64,000 nucleotides of DNA from Hibiscus mutabilis (taxonomy: Eukaryota > Streptophyta > Magnoliopsida > Malvales > Malvaceae): assembly GCA_019671005.1 (NCBI GenBank), contig CM033752.1:992001-1056000 (forward strand), read 5' to 3'. How positions within the stretch are numbered: the first letter of the stretch is position 1; each line of letters starts with the position of its first letter. The position numbers and the translations under genes were made by a program. Below are positions 36,240 to 49,139 of this stretch, piece after piece. A model generated the notes under the pieces. That model worked only from the letters and a program-made list of their open reading frames with translations. It was not told the DNA's origin and searched no databases.

Positions 36240-36851
36240 TGCAACAATAGTTCCATATTTTTGGTAGTACTTCACGCTTTTTTACGAAAATTACTTTGAG
36301 ATTGAATGGAGTGGCTATTAATCTTTTTAATTTAGGTGAGGCTGGATCACTTGAAAACTCGGCTATTTTAATAAAATTTATTTTTACGTCATTTTATTAA
36401 AACAACGAGATTTGGTCTGCGAAACCAAAAAAAATAGGTTCGGGAGTCAGTTACGTGTGAGGAATAGTGAACACCCCACAACGCTAAAAATTGGTACCTG
36501 GTTGATTACGTATTGTCTAAACGATAGAAATTAAGAAATCGAATTTAATTTATGATTTGTGATCCCTTAATATATATTTTAAAAGAATATTTCTTGTATG
36601 AAAAGAATTTATACCCCTACACCCGAGGAATAATTTCCGTTGGATTCTATTTTGAAAATTATAATTTAGAATTAAAAATGTATTTTGCGATAGAGATTAA
36701 CGGAAAGCGGCACACTTTATGTTCAAGGTACGTTTTTCTCGAGGATCCCGAACAAAAGTTTTAATTTAAAAACCAATTAAAACGAATGAATATAGAATAT
36801 ATATACATACATATGAATATATGCTAATATGTATTAAACTATAAATAAGTA

Positions 36852-36855
<4 letters not shown>

Positions 36856-36900
<45 letters not shown>
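36856..36900 (+). repeat. (AAT)n microsatellite in the left LTR
   Basis: About 14 uninterrupted aat units. The matching position of the right LTR (52011-52066) carries an interrupted version, so the tract has diverged since insertion. Confidence 0.9.
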
Positions 36901-36901
<1 letters not shown>

Positions 36902-37930
36902 TGATGTAGATACTTAATAAATCATGTAATAAAAAATGATGATAATATATATATATATTTCATAATATACTAAATATAATGTAATATACATAGTATGGTA
37001 AATATGTTAGTATAATATACATAAAATATTATTATAATAATAAAAATAATTATAAAAATATTAATATATACATAATAATAATAATATTTATAATGTACAT
37101 AATAATAATAATAATATAAACATAATAAGTAAATAAATAAATAAAAATAAGAAGGTGACTAAATTAAAAAAACAAGAACTTAAAAACTAAGAAAAAGGAC
37201 GAAATTGTAAAGAAACATAAACTAAAGGACAAAACAATGAAGGATACGGAAAAAGAAGGACTGCACGTGCAATTTCCCCATTGAACTAAAACACGTGGAT
37301 CCTTCAGGTCGGGTCGGGTCTGCTATGCGGGTCGCCTGGCCAAACGACGTCATTTTCGGCTTGAAAGCTGGGTGCCAAAATGACGTCGTTTTGGAATTCA
37401 TATAAATAGAATTTTTAGCCCAAAAATAATCATTTGTGCATCTGATATAAAAAAAAGTTATAAAATGCTCTCAAGGCTCTCCCTTACTCCGATGAGGGGC
37501 TGGCCGCCGTCCTTCGGTGGCCGTAAGTCAAAAGTTTGGGTTTTTTCAACACCTCTCCACCTCCTAAGCACAAATCCGAGCTTGGATTTTCTAAGAAAGA
37601 CTCTTATACGCGTAGATCTATAAAATCAAAGTATGTGTTTCTACCTTTTCAACTTTTTTTTGGTATTTTTCTATTTTTTATTTCGAATATATGGAAAAAA
37701 AGACATGCGAAGTTTTTGAGCATTTTTGTTTTATTATTTTCGAATCGGCCCTTTTTTAATCGAACCTCGGATGTCTTTTTTATTAATTCGAAACTTTTTT
37801 TTCAAAATTAAATCCTCCCCTGGTTACATTGTAGATCTGGGTTTTTATAACCAGAAATATACATAAAATAATACAAACTAATGATGCTTTTGCTTCTTTT
37901 TCAGGCGGTGGAGCAGTGCGGCTTGGGCGG

Positions 37931-40900
37931 TGTAACACTATAAAAAAAGGGAAATGTGGTTAAAAGGGTTTGAACACGTGGCCTATAGCATGGTGGGTTC
38001 ATACTTTAGCCATTCAAACTAGAGTTTTTACTGGCTAAGTTTGTATGGTTTATTCTTTTTAAACCATTGTTTTGCGGGGTATTGAAATATAAAAATAATA
38101 CGTTATACCCCAACCCTGGGAAGAACCGAATCGAGACCGGTGTTAGAGGGAGAGAGAGTTCCAGAATCTTCCACAATTTTTAGCATCTTTCTCACCGCCG
38201 ATCTCAATCAGCGTAGGCAGGTAGTTGTCACCACCAACACCGACGGGAACGCCGCTTCATCCCGATTTCACCACCACCCTCCACTCGCGGCAGGCGACCG
38301 TCGTTCATCATGGAGATCTCGTCAAAGGTTCGACAGAAGCCTTGGTTCATCGCCTCTTATTCACGTCGATTCTATCGCCGTCGGTTGTCCATCCGTTGCA
38401 CCATCGCGATTAATGAAACCCTTGCGTCGAGGAGAACAAAACCCTTATTTTCGATTGTTCAACCGTCATCGTTAAGGACATCGTCAGAATTTCACTGTTG
38501 TTTTCGGTGTAGGTAATTATCGGTAAGTTTTTCGATTTAAATTGGGTTAATGAATGTTATGGCTGAAGTTTTGAGTTTTTTTCAGGTTATTTTCTGCTGT
38601 TTATTGGTGTTTTCCGGCAACTGGGCCACGCGTGGCGAGCACGCGCCGCCGAGTATGGTATTTCCGACCGTCGTGGCTTGCCCCTGGATCGGACCGGTCT
38701 GATCGACCTTGGATCCGGTTTAGGCCAGTAGACCGGACCGGTTGAACTGGTCTAATTAAACCAGGCCCGTCTAATTAAACAAAGTGGGCCAGCCTTTTAA
38801 GGCCCATTAGACCGAACCTTACCCGTTGACCCGAACTCGGCCCGTTAACCTGACTCGTCCGAGTCAACTCTCTGAGTTAACTCGTCTGAGTCAACTCAAT
38901 GAGTCAAACCGTTCCAGTCAACTCGACCTGAGTCAACTCAATGACGTCAGCATTGACTGTTAATTGTTGACGTTAGTGTTGACTTTGACCAAAAGTTGAC
39001 TTTTTTTCTTCAAAAAGTCATATTTTGGGTTTCTCGACGTCCTGAGTCCATTTTTGAAGTTGGTTTTGTGAAATTCGAACCCAAAAGCCTCCAAATCGGA
39101 TCGCGAACCTGAACTTGAGTTTGTGTTTAATTATTCAGTTAAAGTGAAATGCGAATAAGGATTGATTTTGAAATTTGTACAATTGAAGGTATTTGCACGT
39201 CTTTATATTTGAGAGGCTGAAGGAAATCGATTTCGAGCTCAAGAATGTTCAAATAGAGTATCCTGAAGCAACCGGTATAGCCTAAGTCCAGGTAATACAT
39301 TACTACCTTTATTATGCTTTATGATACATGTGAATTTTGGCTAATGCATGAAATTATATTTGAATGTACCATTAATTTCCGCTCAAGGAAAATGACTTCA
39401 GGAATAGATAAATGGTTAACTGTTAAGATCTAGGTACTCGAATAAGAAATTTGAGGAACCTTAAGGATCTCTGAGTTCGGTAAGCAATTATTAAGACTTT
39501 TAACTTTCAAAATTCGGGTTATGTTAATAAAAGGGTAAATTTTGAAATTTGTGGATTAGTGATATGACGAAAATGACCATGATGCATAAAATGAAGAAAA
39601 TTTCCTTAGGCCTGAAAATGATATGAATTATACCTGTGACTGGATTTGAATAACGGATTCAACTGAAAGTCTCGAACTACTTGAAAAATTCGGGTATTAA
39701 GACTTAAACTACCTTGAGTGTTAATACTTGATATATCTTGAGTTATGAATAAAGCATCTGAAGATAGAATTCACCGGAGTTCTCTACCTATCTGAATTAA
39801 CCTAAATAAAAGAGCAAACTGAATTGACTACTATGTTTATAATGTTGGTAAAGTTTGAAATAATCTCTGATATGAAACTGTGATTTCTGCTCTGATTCAA
39901 AAGTACAACTGATTTATAAAATGAAAGCTCGATATCTGGTTTCTGTCCTCTAATAAGAAATATATATATATATATATATATCTGATTTCTAATGATTTTC
40001 GGTCTACTAGCTAAACTGATATTCTTCTGGGTATTATAAGGATCATGATCTGAAGTCTTGTAGGCAAACCTGATCAAACTGACCTCTTGTTAGGCTTTGT
40101 GCCTTCTGTTAGGCTATGTGCCTTCTATTAGGCTATGCGCCTCCTGTTAGGCTTTGCGCCTCCTGTTAGGCTATATGCCTCTTGTTAGGCTTCTACATCC
40201 TTTTTGGATTTAGGGTAAGTCCTTCTGTTAGGCTTCTACACCCTAACGAGCCTAGAGTAAGACCTTCTGAATGCAGTTCTGGGAATTTTCATATTGGTGT
40301 TCGGTTGGAGGGTATCTAGGTGATACTTTTCTCCTGTCCCTCTATCTGTTACTGTTAAAATTCTACAGTTTTTTGAAAAATACAATCCTTTCCGATCTGA
40401 AATTTGTAGAACACGCTAAACTCTCAGGTTCAATTCATGTAACCTAACTCTTTCCTGATTTCCCTGGACCATAGACATTTGGTCTGGTATTTGAGTATTC
40501 AAACTCGGGATGATTCTGTTACATTCATATCATATCTAGAATTTGTAGTAACTAAGTTCAACATCGTAGATTTATATTTAGTCATATGTTTGCTTGTGCT
40601 TATAGCATGTTTGGTAGTTCTGTATTACTGAGCTTTCCCAAGCTCACTTTGTTTCACCATTGCAGGTTAAAGAAATTCGATCATGGTTCTATGACCGAAA
40701 TCGGAGTTCCCTTGGCGTTGTAAGTGGAGTACGGTACATGTGTATTAGTGGGCATGTATGCCGCGTTTTAATTTTATGATTGAGTATGTAATATATCTTC
40801 TGGATTTCAATTTTGTGTAAACGAAATTTTAATAGGGGTTTAATAGAAATGTTATTTTACACTTTTCCATGTATTTTTAAGAGTTTTCTTCTGTTTTTAC

Positions 40901-40983
40901 TGTGGGTCAATCCGGTGACCCTAATGTGACCTCCTAGACTTAGGCGTATCGCATAGCCCAGTTTAAGGGGATAGGCGGTGTTG
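37931..40983 (+). mobile_element. Solo LTR A (~3.05 kb), probably Gypsy
   Basis: It begins TGTAACACTA and is inserted in the left Tat LTR; the right LTR (about 53041-53060) shows the uninterrupted sequence. The word ttgggcg occurs at both edges (37923-37929 and 40981-40987), a target duplication within a base or two. The 3' terminus (gcggtgttg) is not a canonical CA end, so that edge is uncertain. There is no interior, primer site or coding region, hence a solo LTR left by LTR-LTR recombination. A GC-richer segment (38140-38520) with overlapping open frames in several phases looks like an LTR leader, not a gene. A 19-bp minisatellite lies at 40088-40200, and gagctttcccaagctcac at about 40630 is a fold like those near the transcript end of related LTRs. 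Confidence 0.7.
40088..40200 (+). repeat. 19-bp minisatellite in solo LTR A
   Basis: Five to six head-to-tail copies of tgttaggctatgtgcctcc-like units, each differing at 1-4 positions; degraded copies continue to about 40260. Confidence 0.85.
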
Positions 40984-41075
40984 GGCGATGACCGGCGCGC
41001 GTAGCGGCCACGCGCGTGAAGTGAGAATGGTAGGGGCGGCAGCGGCTGATAAGGGATAAGTTTAGGTTTAGATTA

Positions 41076-44000
41076 TGTAATATCCCAAATTTTTGGCTAG
41101 TGACCAAAATGAAAATTTTGAAGGTTTGGTGGTTAAAGTATGAACTTTGGAAAAGTTTAGGGATTAAATTGTAATTTCCAAAAGTTATGTATTATTCCCG
41201 TAAATGAATAGTTCATCCCCAAGAATGACATTTTCGTGTTACTCGTATTTTTCGTACAGAGTTTGTATTAGTGGCTATAAAGCGATAATATTTAGAAAAA
41301 TATTTGGATAATCGGATCGAATCAGATATTCAAGATATTTTAAAGGATGATAAGGCAAGGTTAAAAATATCTTTTCCATGTCTTAAAATGAAAGGATTTA
41401 ACATGGACCATTGGATTAAAGTAGGTTTTCCATGTTAAATATGAGCCATTGGATGAAAAATGGCAAGATGGTAATTTTGGGAAATTTCAAGGGCAAATTT
41501 GGTAATCACTAACTACTTGGTTTTTTTGACCCTTGTATAAGTAGGTAAACATGTGGCAAGATATGAAGCATTGGATTACAAGGGCAAAATGATCATTTTG
41601 CTATAAAAGATATTTTTTTAGGATTTTTAAAATAAGATGACAAATGGCCAAATTGGAAACAATTGAAATTTCAAGACTTTTTCTCCATCATCTTCTCTTG
41701 TTCGAAAGCTCCAAGGTAAGAAAGAAATTTTTTTCTTTCGAATTTTCAAGCTATTTTAGTTGGAATTTGAATGAAAGCATGAAATATGAAATTTATCTCC
41801 ATGAAATTCTCTATCTTTTGGTACCATTTATTCAAGCTTTCCTTGCTTGAAATCCTAGTTTTGTGATTTTGATGGATGAAGGGGATGTTTAGATATGATG
41901 AGTTAAGGTTAGTTTTTGATGAAATTGTTGTTGTAGAATCATATCCAAGCTTATATTATGATTGAAACTACTTGAAAGTAGCTAAATCCTAATTTGTTTA
42001 AAGTCAGGGTTTTGATGTGAAGTTGAAATTAGATTGATTTTGATATGGGAATGATTATAGAAGCTTGGAAATGAGGTTTAGAAGTTGAATTCATGCTTGA
42101 ATCAAGTTGGAAAATTTGGATGTAGTGATCTTTCATATTCGGCATATTGGAAGAATATTAGGGAAATTATGGAAAAATTCCCTAAGGCTAGAAATGATGT
42201 AAGAATGATTTTACAAGGCTTAAGATGTTGTTTGGATTAACTTGGAGCTTTGTTAAGTTTTAAGGACCTTTTTGCATACCTTGAGAAATTAAGGGATTAA
42301 GATACAAATGTTGGAAAGTTGATGTATTATGTTGAAAATTTATGTTAGAAGATTCAATTGGATCATTTTGAGAAGTTTGCTAAGTGTTGAGGACCAAATA
42401 GCAAATTAAGGGAAATATGAGATTAAAATGGAAATTGGTTAGAAATTTATGTGTTAAGCTTGAAAGTATTCTTGGAATACTTAATATGTTGTTTAATGAT
42501 TGAATTTAAAGTTTAATGGCAATGGACCATTTTGAATAATTTGTAAAGTTGAAGTGAATTCTAAAAGATTTCATTTTATGGTTATATTATAAAAATTTAG
42601 ATTTTCTTGTGAATTTGTGATGGATATGGATAGTGAAGGATTTTTAGGAATTTTATTCCTTATATGTGCTTATGTTAGAATGATACTAACATATGCTTGA
42701 AATGTATGTATTCAGTAAACAATGATTTTATAGACCGTGATCAAGATCATAATACGAGAAAATTTAAAGATAAGGAAAAGTTTCAAGAGTAAAGCTACCA
42801 GCTATAATAAGGTTTACTAGTGAGGAATCAGGTGAGTGCAATGCATACATAACATAATACATGTATGTTTTATACATCATTGGTAAGACTTGCGATAAGT
42901 CTATCTAGTTTATATATATTGGCATGATATTTATGTCATTGATCATTTATTTGACATATTTTAAATATGTCAAAAGTGAATATTAATGCATGGATCACTA
43001 GTTATATATGATGTTATATCATGAATGTTATTTTAGGTATGAACTGCCCAATGTTCAATTATATTGATATACATTGCCATGGATGATATAAATACGGAAA
43101 TTATGCCCAAATAAGTCAATTGAAGGACAAGGTATAGTTGGCATGCTATAGAGTCCAGCAGCACGCTGCATATTCGGGTATCCGGGATAGCACTATAGTG
43201 TATATAAAGGACATTTAGTGCATGGTTAGCACGACCTTATAAACGTGCGGATGGTGGGCACGACCTTATGTGTATTAGCACTTTGGTGCATATTTGACTC
43301 GTGTACCCAGGGTCCTCATAAGTTATATTTGGGCTATGGTTATTCGGTAAATAGTTGATAAACATGTGAAAGAGTTTCAGGTGAAAGAGTTCACAAACTC
43401 TTAAAGTTATGGCAAGTATATTGGTAAGAAAATTATATCCGGTTTATATTATTTGATATTTGATAAACATAATGGTAAGTTATATCTAGTGATTCAAAAT
43501 CCATAAACACGGTTACATGCTATTATTTATAGTTATGTTATATTGCACTGGAAATTATTATTGCCTCACTAAGTATATACTTAGCGTGTGATGATTTTCA
43601 TGCGTATGTAAAAAGCATAAATCAGAGTAAGGAGCGGGCATCCTACTTACCAGGAGTATAATTACCGTATTAGTAATAACATTTTTTTGGTGTGTTTGAT
43701 ATTTCTAGATGGCATGTATATGTTAAATTAGTCGGTTATATACTAGTTTATATATGGGTTGCAATAACGTATAAACTAGTTTATATTTATAGCGGATAGT
43801 AAGTAGTTATATTAAATTTAAAATAACCAGGTAGAAAAGACTAAATAGGGTAATCGGGTAGTTTTTTTATTTTAGGAAATTTCTAAACAGTTATACTCCT
43901 TATATATTATAGATAAGAACTGTCAAGTTGCTGTCAAGTTGCTGTCTGAAATTAAACTTAATTCGAGTGAATAAAAATTTAAAATATGATTTTACGCAAT

Positions 44001-44117
44001 AAATAGTAAAATGGATAATTTATAATTTTCTTATGAATAGGATTGTGATACTTTGGTATATTCGTTAGGTGATACTCTAATTAGTATGGGATATAGAATA
44101 CTGATTAGGGTGTTACA
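41076..44117 (+). mobile_element. Solo LTR B (3.04 kb), same family as the LTR at 225
   Basis: TGTAATATCCCAAA... to ...TAGGGTGTTACA, bounded by gatta (41071-41075) and aatta (44118-44122), a 5-bp target duplication with one change. The right Tat LTR (about 53150-53170) preserves the empty site tttagattatttttagg. The start and the tcactaag...cttagcgtgtg fold (43564-43590) match the chromovirus LTR at 225-4408. No primer site or coding region is attached. Small ORFs within it are chance. Confidence 0.85.
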
Positions 44118-44343
44118 AATTATTTTTAGGGTTAAGGATATTAGTGTAATTCTGGGTTATTTGGGTATCCAGGTTAATTTGTTTAGGTTTAGATCTGGGT
44201 AATGGGTTTGGGCTTGATGGGTAATTTGGGTTATAATTAGGTATATGGTATTTTATTAATTTGGGTAAATGGGTTTGTATGTTGGGTTAATGTATGGGTT
44301 TATTTTAATTGGGCTCAAGCTCGGTAAAAAATAGGTTATTACA

Positions 44344-44360
44344 GCTGCCCCTCTTTGCTC
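44344..44360 (-). other. Polypurine tract of the Tat-like element
   Basis: On the minus (sense) strand the sequence gagcaaagaggggcagc lies immediately before the TG that opens the left, 3' LTR. It is the expected plus-strand primer and fixes the element's orientation. Confidence 0.75.
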
Positions 44361-44959
44361 ATTACTGCATAACAGGCATAGAGCAAAGACAAAAGAATAA
44401 CTATTTTTGACCAGTCAAGTTTGGGGTTCTTCTCTGGCCACAGCTTCTTCCATGGGCTTCAATTGATCTTCTCATTGCTCTTGGAGGCAAAATCTTCAAA
44501 TCGAAAGATCTGTTAGAGGAGAAAAAATGAACTCAGCTTGCTACGACACTGACGACGACACAATGCCTATAGAAAATTTGACCCGGCTGTGACTCGGACG
44601 AAGAGGAAAGGTCTACAAAACTTGATCCAACTGCAACACCGACGAAGATACAAGATCGAAGGATGGAGATTTAGCCCAACTACAACACCGATGAAGACAG
44701 GACCGGAAGTCAGCAAGTTTTGATCTAGAGCTTAGCTCATAAATCTCTTTTGCATTTTTCCCAAATGTATATGGATCAACAGTTTGCTCCGGGCTAGTTA
44801 TACTATTCCCCTGGGTACAATCAGTTTATACCAATCATGACATTGGATTTTTCAAAGGATTTATTTCCCTTCAACTATTCGTGAAAAATGTATTTTCAAT
44901 GGACGTTTGAATTATCCATTTTCTTAAAATTTACCGTGTTTAAGCACGTTGTGCCAACA

Positions 44960-45200
44960 TTTCTATCGGACTTTTCAAAATGGTTTTGATCCATCTACAA
45001 CACTGATGAAGAGACAGGATCGGAAGATGAAGGTTTGATCCGCTACAACTCTGACGAAGTGGCATGATCTGGAGAAGAAAGTTTGATCCGCTACAACTCT
45101 GTTGAAGAGGCGTGATTTGAAGAAGGAAGTTTGATCTGCTACAACTCTGTCGAAGTGACATGATTTGGAGAAGAAAGTTTGATCAGGCTTCCACTCTGAT
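44960..45200 (-). repeat. 48-bp minisatellite, about 5 copies
   Basis: Units of the type gtttgatccgctacaactct followed by gaagaggcatgat..gaagaagaa repeat head to tail. More diverged relatives of the unit extend left to about 44540. It lies in the 3' untranslated interior of the element on its sense strand. Confidence 0.85.
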
Positions 45201-45238
45201 GAAGAGGCATGGTCCGAAGAGAGTTTTGGTTTTCATTC

Positions 45239-45430
45239 ATTCTTTTTTTCTTTTTTTGGATATCTTTCTTTCTTTCTTTCTTTCTTTTCTTTTTCGTTCT
45301 TTTCATCTTCTTTTTCTTTCTTTTTGGATTTTTTGTTTTGTTTTTGTTTTTTGGGAATCTTTTTGTTTGTTTGTTTGTTTTTCTTTTTTTTTTTGCTTTT
45401 TTGGGAATCTTTTTTTTATTTTATTGCAAA
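45239..45430 (+). repeat. Long pyrimidine tract (T/C with few G)
   Basis: About 190 bp of ttctttcttt-type sequence on the plus strand, a purine tract on the element's sense strand. It could form triplex or act as an internal polypurine tract. The overlapping phenylalanine-rich ORFs are composition artefacts. Confidence 0.8.
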
Positions 45431-45435
45431 TTCGT

Positions 45436-45990
45436 TGAGAGGTCCATTCCACTGTAAATTCAGGGAGATGAAATTGTTGAGGTGCTCATTCCACTGTAAC
45501 TTCAGAGAGATGAGACGGTTTAGAAGTCCATTCCACTGTAAATTCAAGGAGATGAAATTGTTGAGGTGCTTATTCCACTACAATTTTAGAGAGATGCGAT
45601 TGTTGTGGTTCTCATTCCACTGCAACTTCAAAGAGATGAGACGGTTGATATGTCTATTCCACATCAACTTCAGGGAGATGAAATTGTTGAAGTGCTCATT
45701 CCACTGCAACTTCAGAGAGATGAGACGGTTGGTGTGTCCATTCCACTGCAACTTCAAGGAGTTGAACTTGTTGAGGTGCTCATTCCACTGAAACTTCAGA
45801 GAGATGAGACGGTTGAGGTGTCTATTCCGCTGCAACTTCAAGGAGATGAACTTGTTGTTGTATCCATTCTGCTACAACTTCAGGGAGATGAAACGGTTGA
45901 GTCGTCCATTCCACTGCAACTTCAAGGAGATGAACTTGTTATTGTATCCATTCCGCTGCAACTTCAGGGAGATGAATTTGTTGTTGTGTT
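45436..45990 (-). repeat. 42-bp minisatellite, about 13 copies
   Basis: Units contain cattccactgcaacttcag and agagatgagacggttgag in alternating subtypes (gatgaaattgttga and gatgagacggttga), suggesting an 84-bp higher-order unit. Because 42 is a multiple of 3, two plus frames and one minus frame stay open across it, giving artificial 14-residue repeat proteins. Confidence 0.88.
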
Positions 45991-46439
45991 TGATTTGTTC
46001 CACCATTTGTTGGAAAGGCAGGATCTGTAAAAGATTAAATGATCCGCTACACCATGTTACAGGTGATATATGACCTGCAAAGTTAAAAAGAGTGTCTGGT
46101 CAAAGTGAGACACAACTTAACTGCTTTATTTTAAGATTGTAAAACTGAAAGGTTTGATCTGAATATTTTATTTGATTGATTCACTCCTTTGTGTACAGAA
46201 TGTTGGATCTTGTTAATGTTTGTCTGTTTCTTCTTGGTTAAAGGCGCCAGACAATATTTTCCCCATTTCTTCGTGTCAAGGATACTGGAATTTGATGACA
46301 ACTATTTGCTCCTTCTTGTTTGAGGATGTCGGACCTGCAAATTTTTGGTCCTTTAAGAAATGATCGAATACCTTTAAGAAAAGATAGGATAGATTTAAGA
46401 AGATATCTTTTGAGAAAAGATTTGACTAAGAATTTTTTT

Positions 46440-46940
46440 CTCAGAAAAAACATCCTTGTGAAATGATTAAATTCAAAAAATTCATGTTTTGAGGAAAACG
46501 TCCTTGTGGAAGGATAGAATTAAGAAATTAAAATATATTTATGGAAGAACGAAATTAAGAAATTCCTATTTTAAAGGAAAATGTCCTTATGGAATGACGA
46601 AGCTAAGAAACTCATGTTTTTGAGGAAAATGACCTTATGGAAGGACGAAATTAAGAAACTCATGTTCTTGAGAAAAATGCCCTTATAGAAGGATGAAATT
46701 AAGAAACTCCTTTTGAGAAAAGTTATCCTTATGAAAGAATGGAACTAAAAAATTCCCGTTTTGAGAAAATCATCCTTAAGAAAAGATGGAATTAAGAAAT
46801 TCTATTTGGAGAAAAATGTCTTTATGAAATGACGGAGCTAAAAAACTCATGTTTTTGAGAAAATGTCCTTATGGAAGGACGGAGTTAAGATACTCATATT
46901 TTTGAGAAAAATATCCTTATGGAAGGACGTGATTTTAGAA
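46440..46940 (-). repeat. ~48-bp minisatellite, about 10 copies
   Basis: Units of the type gaaaatgtccttatggaagg followed by acgaaattaagaaactcatgtttttgag repeat with length variation. It belongs to the same 3' interior of the Tat-like element, and its sequence is unrelated to the other two blocks by eye. Confidence 0.83.
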
Positions 46941-49139
46941 AATTACTTTGAGTAACAAGTACAAAGTTAGTTTCTGGTAATGTATTTATGCAAATGACAT
47001 GTATGTGCATATTTTCGTGATGATGCAATGATGCATGAAATCTTGTCGAAACTTTCAAGGTATGTATGCCTTATAACAAACTGGATGCCATGATGTGTGA
47101 ACATGTTTGGTGATGCAATGATGCATATGTTTTCATGATGGAGTAGTTGAAGAAGTCTTCTTTTTTTAGTTTCTCTTCAGATTCAACTTTTGCTCAAAGT
47201 TCGCTCCGACAAACGTTTGCCCCCCAAATTTCATTATCCTCGAAATTTGAGCTTTTGAGCCGAATGACCTTTGGCGTCATCTTTTTCTTCTTCTCTAGGG
47301 AGATTGAATTCATTATTGATTGGAGCTTAGTTGCCCCGTTTATTATTGGGCTTATATATTTTGGATACCTCCGAAGGTTTCAAGCTTTTGTAGACATCTG
47401 CCTTAGGTCCCTGTACTTTAAATATCTATAAAGAGTAATGCAAGAAATCTTTTGTTTTGTAACAGTGCAAGATGTTTATATGAATAAGCAAAGATTATTT
47501 ATTTTTTCAAAAATATGATTTTTGAAAAATAGGGGCCCCATATATTTTGTGCAAGAGCGTCTTTGAACCTACTTACCGAGGGTCATCCCAAGCGTAGTCT
47601 GTGTCTAGAAGACCTCGAATGTTATGTCGATGTAAGTTGCCTTCCAGGCTATTACGTTTTCGAGAAGGACATTTTCCGCATGCCTAATTTATGACCAATT
47701 TGGGTGGCTCTCTTTGACTCACGAGCTCTCCCATTCTATTTTGCTCTCTTTTCTGATCTCGATCAAGCATTAGAAGTTTCAAATCTTTGAAGAAAAGATA
47801 ACTCCATAAGGCGGGATGTAATTTGAAGACAAACTTATTCAACTCACATATCCATGTTTTATTAAGATGATCCTTGGATACGTACCATGTAGGCCAGAGC
47901 TTGCAATTATGAACGAAATGCTATTTCTACAGTGCTTGATTTGAACTTGCTTAGATGCATTATTTTTTTCTTTAGTTTTTTCTAGATCGCTCTAGACTGC
48001 CCGTTTTTGGATTTTCACCCTATAGTTCATTTCCTCTTCCTTCTAGTTTGGATCTTTGCAGCTTAAGCAAATTTGTGCTCTGACTAAACATCGATTTCTG
48101 CTTTAATTTTGCAGATAAGTAATCCTCTAAATCTCTTTTAATTAGGGATAAAATTATACAGTCGTTTTTCTCATGAAAGCTCTATTTTTCTCTTTCTTTT
48201 TTAAACAGAAGAGTAGGAAGTTGCTGACACTTCTTCAATATGGGAAGTGGATAAACGATAGTGGTTTTAGAATCAATCCCACCATCATAACTCAAAGATG
48301 TTTGAAGTATCGCCAAACTTCATGAATTACCCCAACTAAGACGAGCGTGATAAAATGGAATGACTAAAGATATTGCAGTGATGCTCATATGACGAAAAAC
48401 GAACAAGTTCCTGCAAATCATCAGCTGAAAACCAACATGGTCTATGAGAAGGTGATAGCGCAATGGCCTTGTTGTTATGATTATCCATTGTTTAGAGATT
48501 TTTCGGGTTTTGGGTCTCATCGAGGAAATTTGCTACCCTCGATGATTTGATCTAATTTTTTGTTCAAAACTTGATTGATCTGCGAAACGCCGATATCATA
48601 GTTGAATATGATTGGTTTAACTAGGCTTCCTCTTTCAGATAACATTGAAGAAGGGTTATCTTAAGTTGGATAGATTTTTGGAGTTATCACGATGTTCAAA
48701 AATCTTAGACAACAATGCTTGAGAGGAAATGTTCGCTCAAAATTTTTGTTTAGGACCTTTCCATCGCTTCCTAGCACACTCAGTTATCATTTTGTTGGCC
48801 TAAGTAGATCGGAAGATATGTCACATACCCCTTCATCTTCACACTTTTCAATTTCCTCTAGACACATGGTTGCTCAGAATCAACCGTCGGATTAGAATCG
48901 TTGCTGCTCTTGAAAAAAATATATACATGTATGCATGTGCAAAAGACTCATGATAAATGTACAAAAAATTTTGTGAAAAATATTTGTAGAAATGGAACAT
49001 ATGTACACCCTTACAAAAGATTCCCTTTCTGCCTTCGGGCTTAGGCAACAGGTTTGTTTCATGCATTACTCAAAAAGAGATTTAAGATGCAAAGGTGTCC
49101 TAAAAGGTTGTCTAAATTCTGGGCAGATTCAACATTATC

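Larger units (their letters stand above)
36240..44343 (-). repeat. 3' LTR (left) of the Tat-like element, split by two solo LTRs
   Basis: Pieces 36240-37930, ~40984-41075 and 44118-44343 align end to end with the uninterrupted right LTR. The piece at 40984-41075 lacks ~17 bp present in the other copy. It contains an (AAT)n microsatellite (36856-36900) and two CGACGTC/TGACGTC words (about 37345 and 37380). Confidence 0.82.
44344..49139 (-). other. Non-coding 3' interior of the Tat-like element
   Basis: Between gag and the 3' LTR there is no recognisable protein. It contains two 48-bp-type repeat blocks, a 42-bp block and a pyrimidine tract (listed separately). About 46950-49140 is ordinary AT-rich sequence in which I found no protease, RT, RNase H or integrase motif on either strand. 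Open frames such as 47147-47431 and 48320-48520 match nothing I know. Confidence 0.6.

Noticed and set aside
38140..38520. Possible exon with several overlapping ORFs, GC-richer than its surroundings
   Set aside because: It lies within solo LTR A, all three frames are equally open, and no family is recognisable; more likely an LTR leader.
45324..46073. Repeat proteins of 90-155 residues with 14-residue periods
   Set aside because: They are readings of the 42-bp minisatellite in several frames and both strands, with no start context or relatives; treated as an artefact of a unit length divisible by three.
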